The notes under the pieces: generated by a model
The model's database searches: none
What the model was told of the DNA's origin: nothing
What the model saw: only the letters and a program-made list of their open reading frames with translations
Assembly (NCBI GenBank): GCA_030770545.1
Contig: CM061109.1
Location: forward strand, 15,670,001 to 15,734,000
Direction: 5' to 3'
Origin: Macropodus opercularis
Taxonomy: Eukaryota > Chordata > Actinopteri > Anabantiformes > Osphronemidae
Length of the DNA: 64,000 nucleotides
Position numbers and translations under genes: made by a program
Shown: positions 34,001 to 46,500 of the stretch, in pieces
Position numbering within the stretch: the stretch's first letter is position 1
How the letters are laid out: each line of letters starts with the position of its first letter

Positions 34001-37000
34001 CTGATGGTGGTAAAGGTGTGAAACACACTCTACACATGTGCAGAGGAGCATGGCGAACATATGGACTATAGGAAGGGTTGAAGTAGACGACAGAGAAAGA
34101 CAGGCATCGAATGTAGTCAATCACAAATGTGTTCTGTCTTCTGTAGATGCACAACTGCAGATGAAAGTGTGAAAGTGTACAAACAGAAGAACCTGAGGTA
34201 GTGAGATGGGAAGGCAAAATAAGAGGAAAGTAGGTGAGTAGTCCTTTACCCCCAGGTGTGCTGGAGTTGTGAGAGAGTTTACCACCACGAATAGAATGAG
34301 AAGAAACACGGGTGCGAGGCAGTGAGGTGTTTCTTCCTGCTGGACGAAATGGCGAGCTAACGGAAGAATGAGGAACTTCGGCAATGAGTGACCTGAGGAC
34401 ACCGGTACCTAGAGGAGGAGAGAGGCATTAGGGAAGGTGATGGTTGATCTATTATGGAGCTTGACAGCTGTACCTACATGGAATAAATGATAAGGCACAT
34501 CAGTCAAAAAGAAGATGGACAAGTGGACAATGAATGAAATGAGACACAGTCAAAAGCTAACCAGGCTGCTCTGGTTACATGTATGAGTGGGCAGGGGTGA
34601 GGTGACGGTGCCAAACTAAAAATGAAGGCACGTAGGCAGAGCTACTGATGAAGTGGAGTGTGTATGGTGGAAGGGTGATGAGGATGAAGATGGGGAAGCA
34701 GTGACATTATCCAGTGGTTTGATGGACTGGGTTCCACGCGACATGGAAGCAGAGATGGTAACGGGACAAACACGTAATGGTTTTCACCGAGACTGAATCT
34801 ACCACCTGTCACTGTAGCCAGGGTAGGTCTTGGCAGAGGCTTGTCCCCTTCTGGTGGATTAGGAGCTGTGTGAAAGAGAACTCACCAATTTCAGTCAATA
34901 TGCCCCTCTTAAATGTAATATGGGATTAGGTCCTAATTATAATTCATGGATTACTGATGGCAAAAAGTGGAGTCTTTACCCATAGAGCCTTTGGTGATCT
35001 CAAACTGAAGCTCAGGTTCAGGTTGGGGTTGGGGTTGGGATCTAGATGGAGGGTATGGCTTGGGAAGAGGTAGGGACTGTGTTGGGGCTTGGATAATGGG
35101 TTGTGAAGGAGGTACGCGTTTCTTCGCCGGAGGCTGTAATTGGGGCCCTCTGAGGTTTCGAGATTGTTGCCGGTCCCAGTTTCGAGGCCAGGGTTTTTTG
35201 GGAAGGGCTGATGTTTGAGGTTTAGATTGTCCCTTTGGTTCAGGCAGTGTCGTGGGCTGGAAAAACGCTGTCTTTGGTTTTGCTTCAGACTGTGGCTGGA
35301 TGGTTAGTTGAGGATCCTGTGTTGTCTTTGCTTGAGGTTGTCTTCTGGTTTGGGGCTGAGTTGTAGAAAGAGACTGTGGTCGAAGCTTGGTGTGGCTATG
35401 ACTCTTTGGTAGTGCTTGGTTGAGATATGTATGAGATATGTGCTGTGGTGTTGGCTGAGGGGTTTGAGGATGTGCTGTGGGTTGGGAAGTTACGTTAACT
35501 TCCAGTTGAGGCTGAGACTGCATCGTCTGTTGAGGTTGTGTTCGATGGTGGACTTGATGCTTGATCTGAGATCTTGATGAGAAATGTATTTCTGAATAGA
35601 GTGGAGTTGTGGTTTGTATCTGTGCTTTGAGATGTGGCTTTGGCTGCAACTGATGATGTGCCTTTTGCTGGTGAAGAGTTTGGGGTAAGGACTGGGATGT
35701 TGGTTCAAGTGGTGCTTGGGTCTGAGGTGCTGATTGGGATCCAGGTTTAGGCTGCTCTGGTGGCTGATAATACCCCTGGTCCTGGGGTTTTGGTTGTACA
35801 AAGGGGTTTTGCTGAGGTTGACTAATAGGACGTGCTCCAGGTTTCTCCACATTTATTTGTGGGACTGGCAGAGATGCCATGGTGGTTGTAATGTGTAGTG
35901 GAGAAGGAAGGAGCTCGGAAGCTAGCGGAACCTCCAGAGAAGGTAACAAAACAGATCGAGAGAGGTCCTCTCCTCCTGGGTTGTCAGAAAGACAAAATAT
36001 GGCCGTCAAGCCACAATAATGTGCTGTAAAATATCATTTCAAAGGTAATATTCTGTGTAAAACACTCCAAAATAAGGCAGCCCTTTAATACCCAGAAAAC
36101 AATGTTTAGACATAAAGGTAGCTTGGGAAACAGCTTAAATTTTGATATGATTCTGGCTAAAACGCATGTACACGATAACTCCTACAGTACCTTACAGTAA
36201 TCTGACAGAAAGGGAGTCCTGTGTCAAAGGCAGAAAGGCTTTATGGTGATGTGTGCAGTGCAATAGCCACCGTACTATGAATACCTGTGTGTGGCAACCA
36301 TCTAAATCTATTTGCTGTTAGTGGATCATGCTAAATGTGTTCAGTGTGATTGTTCAGTCTGAGACGTTAACGCCAGCGACAGGGAACAAAGTCTGAAAAT
36401 AAAGAAAAGTGCAAATCACGTGAAGAATTTGTCTTCAGCTGTACCCAGGCCCTGATCTGAAACACAGAGCAACCTTTATGTAGGAGTTCAACTTCAAAAT
36501 GTTAACGGACGTTACCTGCAAATATGACAAAAGGATAATGTCTGAGATGGGGACACAAGAAGGACAGTGACTACAGGTAAAACCAGCACAAAACAGAAGC
36601 GAGTCTGTCAGATGTCCTGAAGGAAGAAAACATCTGGTTCCTGCAGTTGTGTCGTGCAGAGTGGTCATGTAAACATCATCTACTTGACAAGGCTGATACT
36701 ACCGCATATATAATTACAGTAGGATTCAGCATTTACCATTTGGCTGTTTGGTGACCATGGGAAGTGGGGGTCCAGGGGTGGACAGAGATTCCTGCTTAGT
36801 AGTTGTGGTAGGAGCTGAGAAACACAATACACGTAAGTAAACTTAGACAGACGTTACGTATTGTACGACCAGTGCAAAAGTACAAAAATGACGCATTTAC
36901 AAAATAGGTCAGTGTAACGTTCTTCTTGTCAACAATTAATTACCGAGAGTCGTCTTTGTTGGGAGTTGCTTGGTGACAGAGGTCATGTTCTGAGGGATGG

Positions 37001-40000
37001 GCCTGTCCAAGGTCTTGTTTTGGAGGACTAGCAGAAATAGGAAGGGAAGCGATAAATCAAGTCAAGGGGTTAACACCCAAGAGGCATTCAGAGCATGGAG
37101 AGTTATGTCATTATGAGAAGAACTGTGTTTGGAGGAAACTTTAGACCACATCATATTTGTGTTTGACACAAAGGGTCAATGATGCATCTGTATCTTCACT
37201 GCATGTTTTGGTTATTAGTTGCTAATATTGAGGCAATAAGTGGCTTTGAATTTAACACTATTTCCCTTTTTTGTGTTGTACATAGTAACTGCAGAAATCC
37301 AGCAACAATGAACGTGCAGCTTTAAGGAAAGCGACTATGATGCAAAATAATAAATCAAAGTTTGGGTTACAGTCCCTAGCGCTGAGTGTGAGAACAAACA
37401 CTGCTGCCCAACCATAAGTCGTAACATGTCACAAAAGCTGTTTTGCTGTGTCAGTATCGCCACTGACTTACCATGGGGAACACCCAAGGAAGAAGAACCT
37501 GTTGTTAAACCTGTAGTTGAAGGTTTCTGGTGGTTGAACAACAAACAAGAATGTGCGTGATTAGTTTATGATCGTAACAGATTAAACGACAAATGAACTC
37601 ACTTTCACACCACTATCCTATCTGGTCTGTCCTTCTATCCCCTGCTGTTTTATCCCTCTGTTCCGCTCCAGAGGTCTGCTAGCGACAGCCCTGTCTCAGA
37701 GCTCGGCCGGGCCTGGCTGCACTGATGCGGTTTCCATTCAGCCATTGGATGGAAAATTAATGAGGCAAACAACCTTGAGAATAGCATAAGCTCACTGACG
37801 TGCACAGCACAGATTTTAACGCGTACTGCTTCTTCTTACACACACCCTGTGTACCTGTGCAGTCTCACATGCTCTAGCATATTCATCAAGTATTACCACG
37901 TGTAGCACATGGCAGTACTCAGACCCTAGTGTCACTAAATCTACATTACATCATTAACTACAATGCTTTAACTGTGCCTGGGCAAGTGGTGTTAAAAATA
38001 CATACCCTGGGACGTTTAAAAATCCTCCTGACGATGTTTGCTGGAAAAACAAGACAGAAATCAATGACGATTTTTGCTAAACCTTGAACTAATGGAAAGC
38101 GAAAAGCTAAATAATCCACAGTTACAAACATGCTCTGCTCAAGATGTTTCTCATCATTAAATGAGAGCTTCTCAGCAGCAAACCGCAACTTGGTTTGAAT
38201 TCAGTAACACTGTGTAGTATCAGTGCCTGAGGAATTATATGGCACAGCATGTGCGCACAACGTTGTCACAATCATTTGGACTTGACTGGCCAATTTGTAG
38301 TCAGCGTTTTATTAATTCACAACGATGGGAGACACAAATGTCTGTTCAGACGTTTCATGGTAACTTGAATTTCTAGCATGCAGAGACAATATGTAAAAGC
38401 CTTCAGTGGTAGGTTACGTGTTTGTTTTCTGGTGGCACTGCACCATCGGTGGAGTGGAGCAGAGAAGCTAATGTAAAAACCAACATACGCTTTTGTGTGT
38501 TGCTGCTGTGAATAATCGGCCTGCTCCACGTTCCAGTGCCGTCTTTAGAGCTTGGCTGGACACCAAACTCGTAAACGGCGTTGGGCTTCAGATGGTCAAT
38601 AACCGTCTCACTAGTTGGGCAGGTCTGGTAGTTCCACTTCCTGTTCCTCTCACGATAACGCACTGTGTAGTGTCTGAGCAGCAGAGACAGCACAGCGGAA
38701 GGTGAAGATTGACAGGAAAACCTGGACGAGAATGTGACGCGACTTGTCTGCGTTCAGGTAAACTTACCCATCCTCTACACAGTCATCCATGATGTTGCCC
38801 TCATAGGGGGTTTTCAGCAGCGTACCCCAGGACAAAAGAACAGACGTAGGTGTCACTGACCCAATGACCAAGTGCAGCGGCTTCTCCAGCTCCACTTTAC
38901 CTGTGAACAAACTAACATGTTAAATCTACACGTAACCACATCCTAACCAAGTTTCTTGCATAAAACATTACCTGTGCACTGCTTTTTCACCTCATTTGTT
39001 GCGATAGGTTGGACAGCGATCAGGTACTTGGGCTCAGCATCTTCCAGCAGAAAAAACAAAATACAGGTTATGTTGTGTGAAATAATATGGGAATCCACGA
39101 ACACACACTGGTTGCAGAGAATCAGCATCATAGCAGCATGGCCCTCGCAGATCTTACCGAACTCTGTCTCATACGGCTGGCCGTTCTCAGGCAGCTGGAT
39201 CAACTGTTTGGAGAACATGCTGCTGCCATAGCCCAGGATGTAGCCCTCAAGTTTGGTGTCAACACTGGGACGCAAAAACTTCATCACAATGGTGTCTTCT
39301 GTGGCGCTGATGCGGACTTTCATGTTTTGACGTCTCACTGTGTGGGCAGCAGAGGACACAGTTGTTTCAGATTATCCACTGGCTCCAGTAAATCAAGACA
39401 TTACTTAACAGGAAACCACAGATTTTCTGCCCTAATGTAGTTCTACAGAACAAAGCAGCAGAGCCCTGGGACTGACACCAGGCATCACAGGGTGGATCCT
39501 ACTCGATCACAGCCAATACAAATTACTGTGACGCTTTATTTACTGGTCAAGGCCAGTGCGATAGCTCAACTTGAGTCGATCTGAGCTGCAAGTTAAAAAA
39601 TAATCTTTATTGTGTAACATAATGTAATATGTTTCCAATGGGTTCCACATTTCGTGACGCTTGCTGACGTCGCCAGCAAAGCAAGGCTGAAGGTAAATAC
39701 ACTAATAACAGAGAAAAATCCCAACGTGTTCCTCGTCCAGATAGTTTAGAACACGTGTGCATGGAGTCATGAAGGCAGCGTTTAGCCAGACCTGTAAGTA
39801 CCAGCACAAACAAACCTGTGTATTAGACGCACAGCAGGGAAGCAAACAGCCATTTTCAGGACCATTTGGATTTACCTGAAACGCCTGAAGACATTTCACC
39901 TCTGAGCTGAAATGTCTGATAAGTTTTAAGTGACTGGCTTGAAGTGGCAGATATTGGTTGATATGTGTTGGTAAATTTCCTCCGTCTGCAGTATTGCTAC

Positions 40001-43000
40001 CTCAGCGCACGCAGAACATCTTCATCATTCCACACAAAGCTGTATTTCATTTGTCTGAATACACAAACAAGCTGTAATTATAGCCAATAAACCGCTCATT
40101 AACTTCATAAATACATGAAGTCAGTCTTCATGACAGGGAAGCTGGGAGGCTTCCCGGGTGCGATGCTTGAAACAACACCTCGGCAATGTGGCCAAACTCT
40201 GGGCATTCTAACAGTAAACATGGTAATAAACCTAGGAAAACTTAAACGATCAGGGTCAGTAACGGTCTTAAGACTGTCAGATGTGTGGTGCACACATAAA
40301 ACAATAAGGACGCACTAATGCAGATGGTTACGTGGTTTTCTTAAATAACAAATAATAATAATTAAAGTGATATTTATATTCTTCTATGATTTAAATCGTT
40401 CTGCCTGGACAGTGACGTGTACTATCTGCTCCACAGCACATGTCCTTGGCTCATATTTCTAGCATTAAATGACATAGTGGAACTTTGCACAAGAGGAATC
40501 TCACCAGCAGCTGCCAAATAGAAACTGACAGTGAAAAAGGGGGGAAGCCCTGTGTATGAAAAATACCCTCCGGGTTTTCCAGTTATGTGTTTCCTATCAA
40601 AACTAACGTTGTTTTGATTCTCTCATCAATATTTCCGATAGAACATGACTGGCATTGGCTCTAGCTAAGGGGGACTAGTATATGAAGCATTAGGAAACTT
40701 CTGGCAGCACCTTTTAAACTCAAGTACAAGCAAACAATGCCTCCATCCAGCGGCAATCCGTCCAAAGCCTGGCCGCTTGGCACACACTGCACTCAAGGGC
40801 TGTTAAGATTTAGCAGTATTTCCAGAGGAAAATAAATGAAGCTTTAGGAATAGATCCAGTCACATTACTAGTGATCAATCAGCTACAGTACAAAGGAAAA
40901 CTACTGACATTTATCTAGCCAGAAAAAAACACAGAGCCATGTGCGTCTGTGTTGATGAAACGTAAGGTAAATGATGATAGATTATTTGACTTCGCGTTCT
41001 TCCTGAGGGCAGCCCTGCTGGTGGGTCTGACCCCGTCAGACACATGAGGTCACTGGAGATTTACAGCCATGTTGCTGAAGTATAATTAAATCCACACTTT
41101 CACACTTAATTGATGAACAGCTGAAGTGTAAAAGAGAGACAGAAATGACAACAAAGAACAGATGTACAGTGATGAAATAGAGATGGAGAAATGTTTGCAG
41201 TTGTTCTTACAGTAACAGGAGGTTTTTACATGGGTGCCCAGTGGTTGATGTCGTCACCTGTTGTTAATAATCATCTAATCACAGGGTATAGTTATCCAAC
41301 AACAATAGGTATTTTAATAAAGTTCATGTGTATGTTGTAGGGAGCTGGTGAAACGATGTGTAGCTCCAGTGTCATAATATTCTATAAATGCCTCAATTAA
41401 GTCAATGCACGATTTCCCTCATATGTTTCTAAACAATGGTTGCATCAGGAAACATGATCGTGATGCTGGCAGTGAGCAAATACACACGTCAGATGGCGTG
41501 AAAGGCAGGAACACCCTGAGCACTGATGGTTGATCTTCAGGGAAAGGGAGTAGGTCCGTGGCGATCAGCATCGCAGCATCGCAGCAGCAGCGCAGTGTGT
41601 GTGTGTGTGTTTGGTGTTTGAAAACAAACAAACAAACATCTGTACCGTTTATGCGTCTGGCATCAGCACATTCAGATTTACTGCCTGACATTGTCAGACA
41701 CCACCAGCAGCTTTCTGTAATCCCGTCTTCTTCTGGAACAACCACGTCTCTCAGGCTCTAATTGCTCCTCAGCCTGCAGATAAGGCGTGAAGAGCCATGT
41801 CTGGGATGAACTCCCACCCCTCAACCCCCCAGCTGGGCTGCTTCCATGCAAACCTCTTTGCTCTCACACTATACATCCTCCTTGCCTTGACGGAGCAACA
41901 GCTGTTTTCCCTTCTACCATGGCACGACTCCATCCCATCCTTGTGTTCCTTCACTCAGTCTCTGCCGTCCTGTACGTGCCAGCATCTTTCCATCAACCTG
42001 ATCCTGTTTCAACTTCTAAACGGCTCGGAGTTAATCAGCCTTTTCTCTAATCTGTTATAGTTCTCCCTCCTTCACTAATTTGTACAAAACATGAGGCCAT
42101 GTTTTGTCTGGCACAGCTATAATTCCCAGGCTGAGTTGCCCTCAAATGGCTTAGTAGAAATAAATTTTCTGTATTGTACTACTAGACACAAAACACAAAC
42201 AGACTGCCGTGCAAGTGTTCAACTTATACATTATGTTCTAATGCAAGGAGACATTTAACATAACTAAAGCAAAGCCACTCCAGCTCCTTTCATCTAACTC
42301 TCCAAGATGCACACTGAGACCCGTGTGGGAGCCAAGTTCAACCAGCGAGTCAACGCACTGGAAGAATCTCTGCTAGCGCTGAATCCAGTCTGTTGAACTC
42401 CGCTGACTTTTACTGGCTGCAAGACAATGACAGCACCCGTGTGTGTTTGTGTACAGTGACACACGCAATGGGATAATGAATTACAGTAATGCGGACACTT
42501 GTGGAAAATCTGCTGTTTTCCAAAAGTGTGAGAACATTTTTATGGCAAGTTGGAAAAGAAAACAGCATCAGAAGGTTGAACGTTGTGATGCTGGCTGTCG
42601 TCCTAAAGTAAAACCACTGCACTGCCTGTGTTTATGTCAAAGTTAAAAGCTCTGAGACGTGTTAAGTTGTAACTTCATGAGAGCTGTAATCAGGAAATGA
42701 AACAATAAGACATCTTCCACCTGAAGCTGCATCTGAAAACGATCAGCTGGCTTAAACTGTCTGATTAATGGGCATCATTCCAGTAAAGTCATGCTGTCAG
42801 ACTGTCTACAAGCCGAACCCCCGGCCCCCACCTGGAAAACACTTCATTAAACTCTCTGAACAGCAACTGTGTCTGCTCACCTTCACGTGGACACAGTAAT
42901 AAGCAGCACTCACACAGTTTCTAATCGGGGACATTTGAAACCCTGACACATGAATTGATGTTTCAGAATCTGTGTAGCACAACAAGGCACAGTTTGCCTT

Positions 43001-43531
43001 TTTTGGTGCCTTTACTTATCTGAATATTCCACCCACTGCACATGACGTGTCCACATGTGCATCGTGGAACAGAGTCTTAATAAGATTCGAGTTTTGCAGG
43101 CACAGAACTTTGAGTGTTTTTCTGTTAGAAAGAGGATGTAAAAGTATATTATACTGTCACTCAGCTTTGCAGTGGATTCGCCTCAACGTGGTTATCAAGT
43201 CATTTACCACTGAAACAAATATCCATCTTCCTAACAGTTACACACTGTCTTTCCAAGCCAAACCCAGCACGTGTTTGACGGGTGGGAGAGAAAAAACATG
43301 GAAAAGTCATCAGTGTATCAATGTAGAAACACGGCGTCTGATGGTCGCTGTGTTTATGCACATACAGCAGAGACCCCCATGACCAAGCACACGGTGCCAC
43401 AAAAAACACAGCCATCACCGCTTACCTCTGCTCCTAGAGAGTGTTGAGGGGCCCGACAGAACCGTCCCAGCAATGAAGACCGTGAGGAGAACGACCACAG
43501 ATCTGTGCAAGTGCTGCTGCATCCTCTTCAT
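27309..43531 (-). CDS. abi3bp: ABI3BP / TARSH, secreted FN3-containing matrix protein
   Basis: Secreted extracellular-matrix glycoprotein. I reconstruct 23 coding exons (high to low): 43531-43426, 39337-39158, 39040-38972, 38900-38768, 38673-38489, 38040-38006, 37526-37472, 37027-36944, 36814-36737, 35975-34980, 34865-34806, 34408-34250, 33743-33672, 31424-31365, 30583-30449, 29805-29716, 29616-29407, 28994-28889, 28423-28344, 28008-27979, 27875-27717, 27638-27516, 27424-27309. Phases all agree; total 1106 aa (human isoform about 1075). Domains: signal peptide (residues 1-25), N-terminal domain plus first FN3 (about 36-224), Pro/Gln/Thr-rich middle (225-832), second FN3 (about 860-964), conserved C-terminal domain (GGKQYVKRTWYRKFVG, GEDHCQFVDSFLDGRTG, terminal IPGKW). 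Extra or skipped small middle exons are possible, since nearly all there are phase 1-1. Confidence 0.93.
28344..29616 (-). other. abi3bp: abi3bp exons 17-19: second FN3 domain
   Basis: Exon 17 (29616-29407) carries LPPSNVTVVTVEGCPSFVIL and an N-glycosylation sequon. Exon 18 (28994-28889) continues with EYEVVSTTDGPN and NQTHTAVENLKPES. Exon 19 (28423-28344) completes the fold with YEFTVTPKNELGTGPSSD. This is a typical FN3 ending, and it matches the conserved human segment nearly residue for residue. Confidence 0.9.
29205..29292. repeat. Possible degraded Tc1-like terminal fragment
   Basis: The stretch ATTTGGACAGCTGCACATTTTTGTCATT resembles, from memory, the end of a teleost Tc1/mariner family (pattern TTTGGACAGTGACACATTTTTG). 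It is short and diverged and lies in an abi3bp intron. A repeat-library search is needed to confirm it. Confidence 0.3.
30081..30378 (+). mobile_element. Degenerate Tc1/mariner transposon 3' part
   Basis: In one + strand frame the sequence encodes LERPNQSPDLNLI, the Tc1 transposase motif around the third catalytic region (family form close to WPSQSPDLNPIEHLW). It is followed by CTTCCCATCCAAACTGATGG, GAGAGGATCTGC and GGAAGAATAGGAAAAACTC, typical of the teleost Tc1 tail, then by a T-rich end. Indels and substitutions break the frame, so it is inactive. It lies between abi3bp exons 15 and 16, antisense to the gene. The left part of the transposon and the terminal repeats are not recognisable. 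Confidence 0.75.
31425..33671 (-). other. abi3bp: abi3bp intron between exons 13 and 14 (about 2.2 kb)
   Basis: I found no further phase 1-1 exon with good splice sites here, although a small optional repeat exon could be missed. Near 33105-33165 there is a possible fragment of a common fish interspersed repeat (see separate entry). Confidence 0.5.
33105..33165. repeat. Possible fish interspersed repeat fragment
   Basis: GGCATCTACTGGTGGTAGAA and GTGCAGATTGCAG resemble, from memory, a widespread percomorph non-autonomous repeat containing GGCATCTAGTGGTGAGGTTGCAGATTGCA. The match is short and diverged. Confidence 0.25.
34980..35975 (-). other. abi3bp: abi3bp long Pro/Gln-rich exon (332 codons)
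   Basis: A 996-base phase 1-1 exon encodes a disordered P/Q/S/T-rich tract with recurrent SQPQ, QPQ and KPxP motifs and no cysteine. In human the corresponding middle region is, as I understand it, built from many small repeated exons. The acceptor is GACAACCCAG, and the donor is ATGG|GTAAAG. The exon has a clear single open frame; other long minus-frame readings here are shadows. Confidence 0.88.
38489..39337 (-). other. abi3bp: abi3bp exons 2-5: N-terminal domain and first FN3
   Basis: The four exons align well with human ABI3BP: exon 2 has KFLRPSVDTKLEGYILGYGS, exon 3 DAEPKYLIAVQP, exon 4 the FN3 opening (LHLVIGSVTPTSVLLSWG) and exon 5 its end (YTVRYRERN, ETVIDHLKPNAVYEFGVQ). FN3 signature residues (W, the Y-x-V-x-Y pattern, L-K-P-x-x-x-Y-E-F) are visible. 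Junction phases run 1, 1, 1, 2, 1. Confidence 0.9.
39338..43425 (-). other. abi3bp: abi3bp intron 1 (about 4.1 kb)
   Basis: No exon is recognised. It contains a short GT run (about 41597-41612) followed by an (AAAC)n run (about 41619-41637), and otherwise unique-looking DNA. First introns often hold enhancers; nothing diagnostic is visible. Confidence 0.6.
43426..43531 (-). other. abi3bp: abi3bp exon 1: start codon and signal peptide
   Basis: ATG (minus) at 43531-43529 opens 35 codons with a basic N-terminus (MKRMQQHLHRS) and a hydrophobic core (VVVLLTVFIAGTVL), then the donor GAG|GTAAGC. A second in-frame Met is at codon 4. The exon lies about 4.1 kb from exon 2, the longest intron of the gene, which is usual for a first intron. 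Confidence 0.85.
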
Positions 43532-43599
43532 CCCTGCTGTGGCCGACTGTGAGCGTCAGGTGTAACGAGCTGCTCCGATCTGGTCACACACACAATTGA

Positions 43600-46500
43600 G
43601 ACGCTGTCACTGACAAGAGGAGTAGGACAGAGGGTGTAGCATGCGCTGCAGCTGCAGGACTCAGGCTCAATGTGGCTGGACCACTTCTCCGGGCCTGTGG
43701 CTCTCAGGACTAGTGCAGCTCACTGGACTGGACCTCTGCATGCAGGAGGTTGCTCGTGCACCATCTATACCTCTGTGGCTGAGGGAGGGGACAGAGAGCT
43801 GAACACACCCACGCTCGTTTACTCATTCTCCATCTCACACCCTCTTTATGAAAAGTTCTCTCCAAGCTTCCCACCCTCCTCGATCTTTTTTTTCCATTAG
43901 ATTTTTTTCCCTGCTTAGTCTCAGTGTCCATCTGCGGAGGCCTTCTGACAGCTTTCACTGTTTATTTGATGTTTGTTTTCTTCTTCTCTCACACTGAGTA
44001 TGTTTACAATATTCTGGTTCTCATCATATCAGGGGTTTGAACCAAATCATTATTATCATCAGTATAGACACAGTAATCATGGAAAGGCATTGTAATAACT
44101 AGGATTTGATAACGGCACAACACAAAAGAAATGTTGAGCAAAACACATTGGTCCCAAACTGAACGCTAAAAACAAATCTAATTCCTGGAATAAACTGTTG
44201 AACAGCTTTTCATCACAGACACTGATCGCTACAGTGTAAGAGCCAATACATAGGCACACGACTCTGCATCTGTGTTATGGCTGCCGGTATTTTCAACGGA
44301 AACTAGTCCTTCCACTGTCCTATCTATAAATACGCTGTAACCGGCTGACATCATGTGCACCACAGATCGGTTGATAAAAAAAATGTAATTACCACCATGT
44401 GTCACACATTGAGGCAAGACTTTCTAGAGCATCTCAGACACGTGAAGCCAACATTTCGATGAGCTTGGCCTCGCAGCATATTTTGGTTTACATCCAACGA
44501 GTTCAGGTTTGTGTGCAAATGTCGAGCAGGAATTTACACTGGTCAGTCAATAGCCAGAACTGGGCCTCAAGGACGAGGAGTGTGTGTGTGTTTATCCCGG
44601 ACACACACGTCTGCTAGCACGTGCATGTGCGTTGGTGTGTATTTTCCAACAACTCCACCCTCCGTTGCATTTGATTACACACCACATGTCATCGCACGAG
44701 ACAGGAAATTGTGTTGTGTGCCAGAGGAGGTGTATATCCCAAGGAAGTCCCAGAACAGACTGCTGTGGTGGAACCCAAGCCTTCATCACGCCAGAATCCA
44801 TTAAACACAGACGATCCTACTGTACACTATGAAGAGAATTTAACCAGTTTGACTTAACCTGCTTTGATGATGTGATTTGTTTGCCTGTAAAGTCACACTA
44901 CTCCTGGATGAAAGAATAAAAACACTTTCCCATAAAATGGGGGAAGCAGAAACCTGGCATACAGTAGCTATTTTATATTAGTTGTAATCGTGTCAATGGG
45001 CAAAAATAAGTCCAATAGTCACTATCGTTTACCTTATACCTTATACTATAGTTTATGACCCCTTCAAGGCCTGAGGGAAAAATCGGGCACTTTAGAAGGA
45101 AAAAACCTCCACTGTGTTCAGCAGTTAGTCTCTGTCTGCTTCGCGTTGAGTAGTACTTAGTTACTCCTTACTCCCGTAAAAGTCCTCTGATTGTACCATT
45201 AATCTTCACTTTGTCCCCAACAAATCGTCTTCGATTCTTCTTCTCTTTCCTCCCACTCATCGTCTTCTTTCAGGACCTTTTCCTCTTTGCCTTTTCATCC
45301 CTCTTCCTCTTGGTGTGGAATGCAGCCTGCTTTGTATCAGCAGTAAGATCTACTGTACTTAAAGGCATAATTGGCCTTGAACTCTCTAGATTTACTGTGC
45401 AGTTCAATGGAACTGATTTTGGTTGTGTTGTGGCAGGAAGTGACCCCTTAGCAGTCAAAAACGCACTTTAATTTCTCCTCTAATCAACAGATTATTATTG
45501 CCATTTGTCATTTTTTGAATTCAAATTACTAACAGATGTATCACACGGTTGTCTGATGTTTGTGGGATTTAGACCGATACAAAGCGTTTCGTCCCCTCAG
45601 CATTTTACCTGTCAGCCTCCATTCTGAAGCATAACCCAGCCAGAACATTGTGACTCTTTAAATTTGTTAGAGAACACACTGAACTTCTGAACACTGTCAA
45701 ACCAAACGGTCACAACATTGTGGGCTTAATTGAATTTGGGGTTACAATGTGCAGGAACCTTCTCCTTTTCTTTGGGATGATTTGGTTTTACTATTTACGA
45801 GGGAAACAGACTTTTAAAATGTTCGCCTGTGGATGAGTCCACAGTGTGTAAGGGAGGTTGGTTCTCATTGATTGTTTGACAAAAGACAAAACATCTGTGT
45901 CCATATTAAATAACAGTCATTACATCAATTTGACATTGGTTTAGAAAATGGTGAGCTATTGCAGGTCTGTGTCTTGCTCTAGGACCCCTTAGAAAATGAG
46001 GATTTCTTTCTACATTTTTATTTTGGATTTGCAATAGTTATTGTTATATAGTTATTGCCTCCACTGGGGCTGTGAGGGATGCAGACGTCAGAGTGGAGTG
46101 AGTCAGGCGTCCTTTGTCCTGTCTGCTTTTGTCATCACAAATGTGTCACTGACTTTCTTAACTTTCTCAACACGTCATCAGGACCAACTGCCAGCATGTG
46201 CCACTAGGCCAGAAACCTGTATGAGGGACGAGTACCAAACAAAAAAGGAGCAATTTGAAATTAAAGTTTATGTTTAAGTCAGTTGTAATAAATTTGACAA
46301 TACAGATCCACATCCAACAGTCACAGTGCTCCCGAAAGATAATTCACCTTCGCTCAGGTGGAAATCCACCCGAGGCCCTCGAAAATGAATAATTCACAAT
46401 ATGAAGCCATCAGGTTTTTTGCACATTTCTTTCTTATACTGCAAACGGTTGGAAAATGTTTGCTGCTGTGGCCAGAAGGTCTTTCACAACTCAATCAAGT

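Noticed and set aside
36435..36480. Possible tiny extra abi3bp exon after a CAG acceptor (minus strand)
   Set aside because: It would add only a few codons before a GTACAG donor and has no family support.
43670..43900. 76-codon plus-strand frame upstream of abi3bp
   Set aside because: No homology, lies in the abi3bp 5' flank and overlaps an equally long antisense frame, so it looks random.
44399..44832. Cluster of overlapping frames of 70-97 codons on both strands
   Set aside because: Overlap in several frames and on both strands with no splice context indicates a stretch low in stop codons, not a gene.
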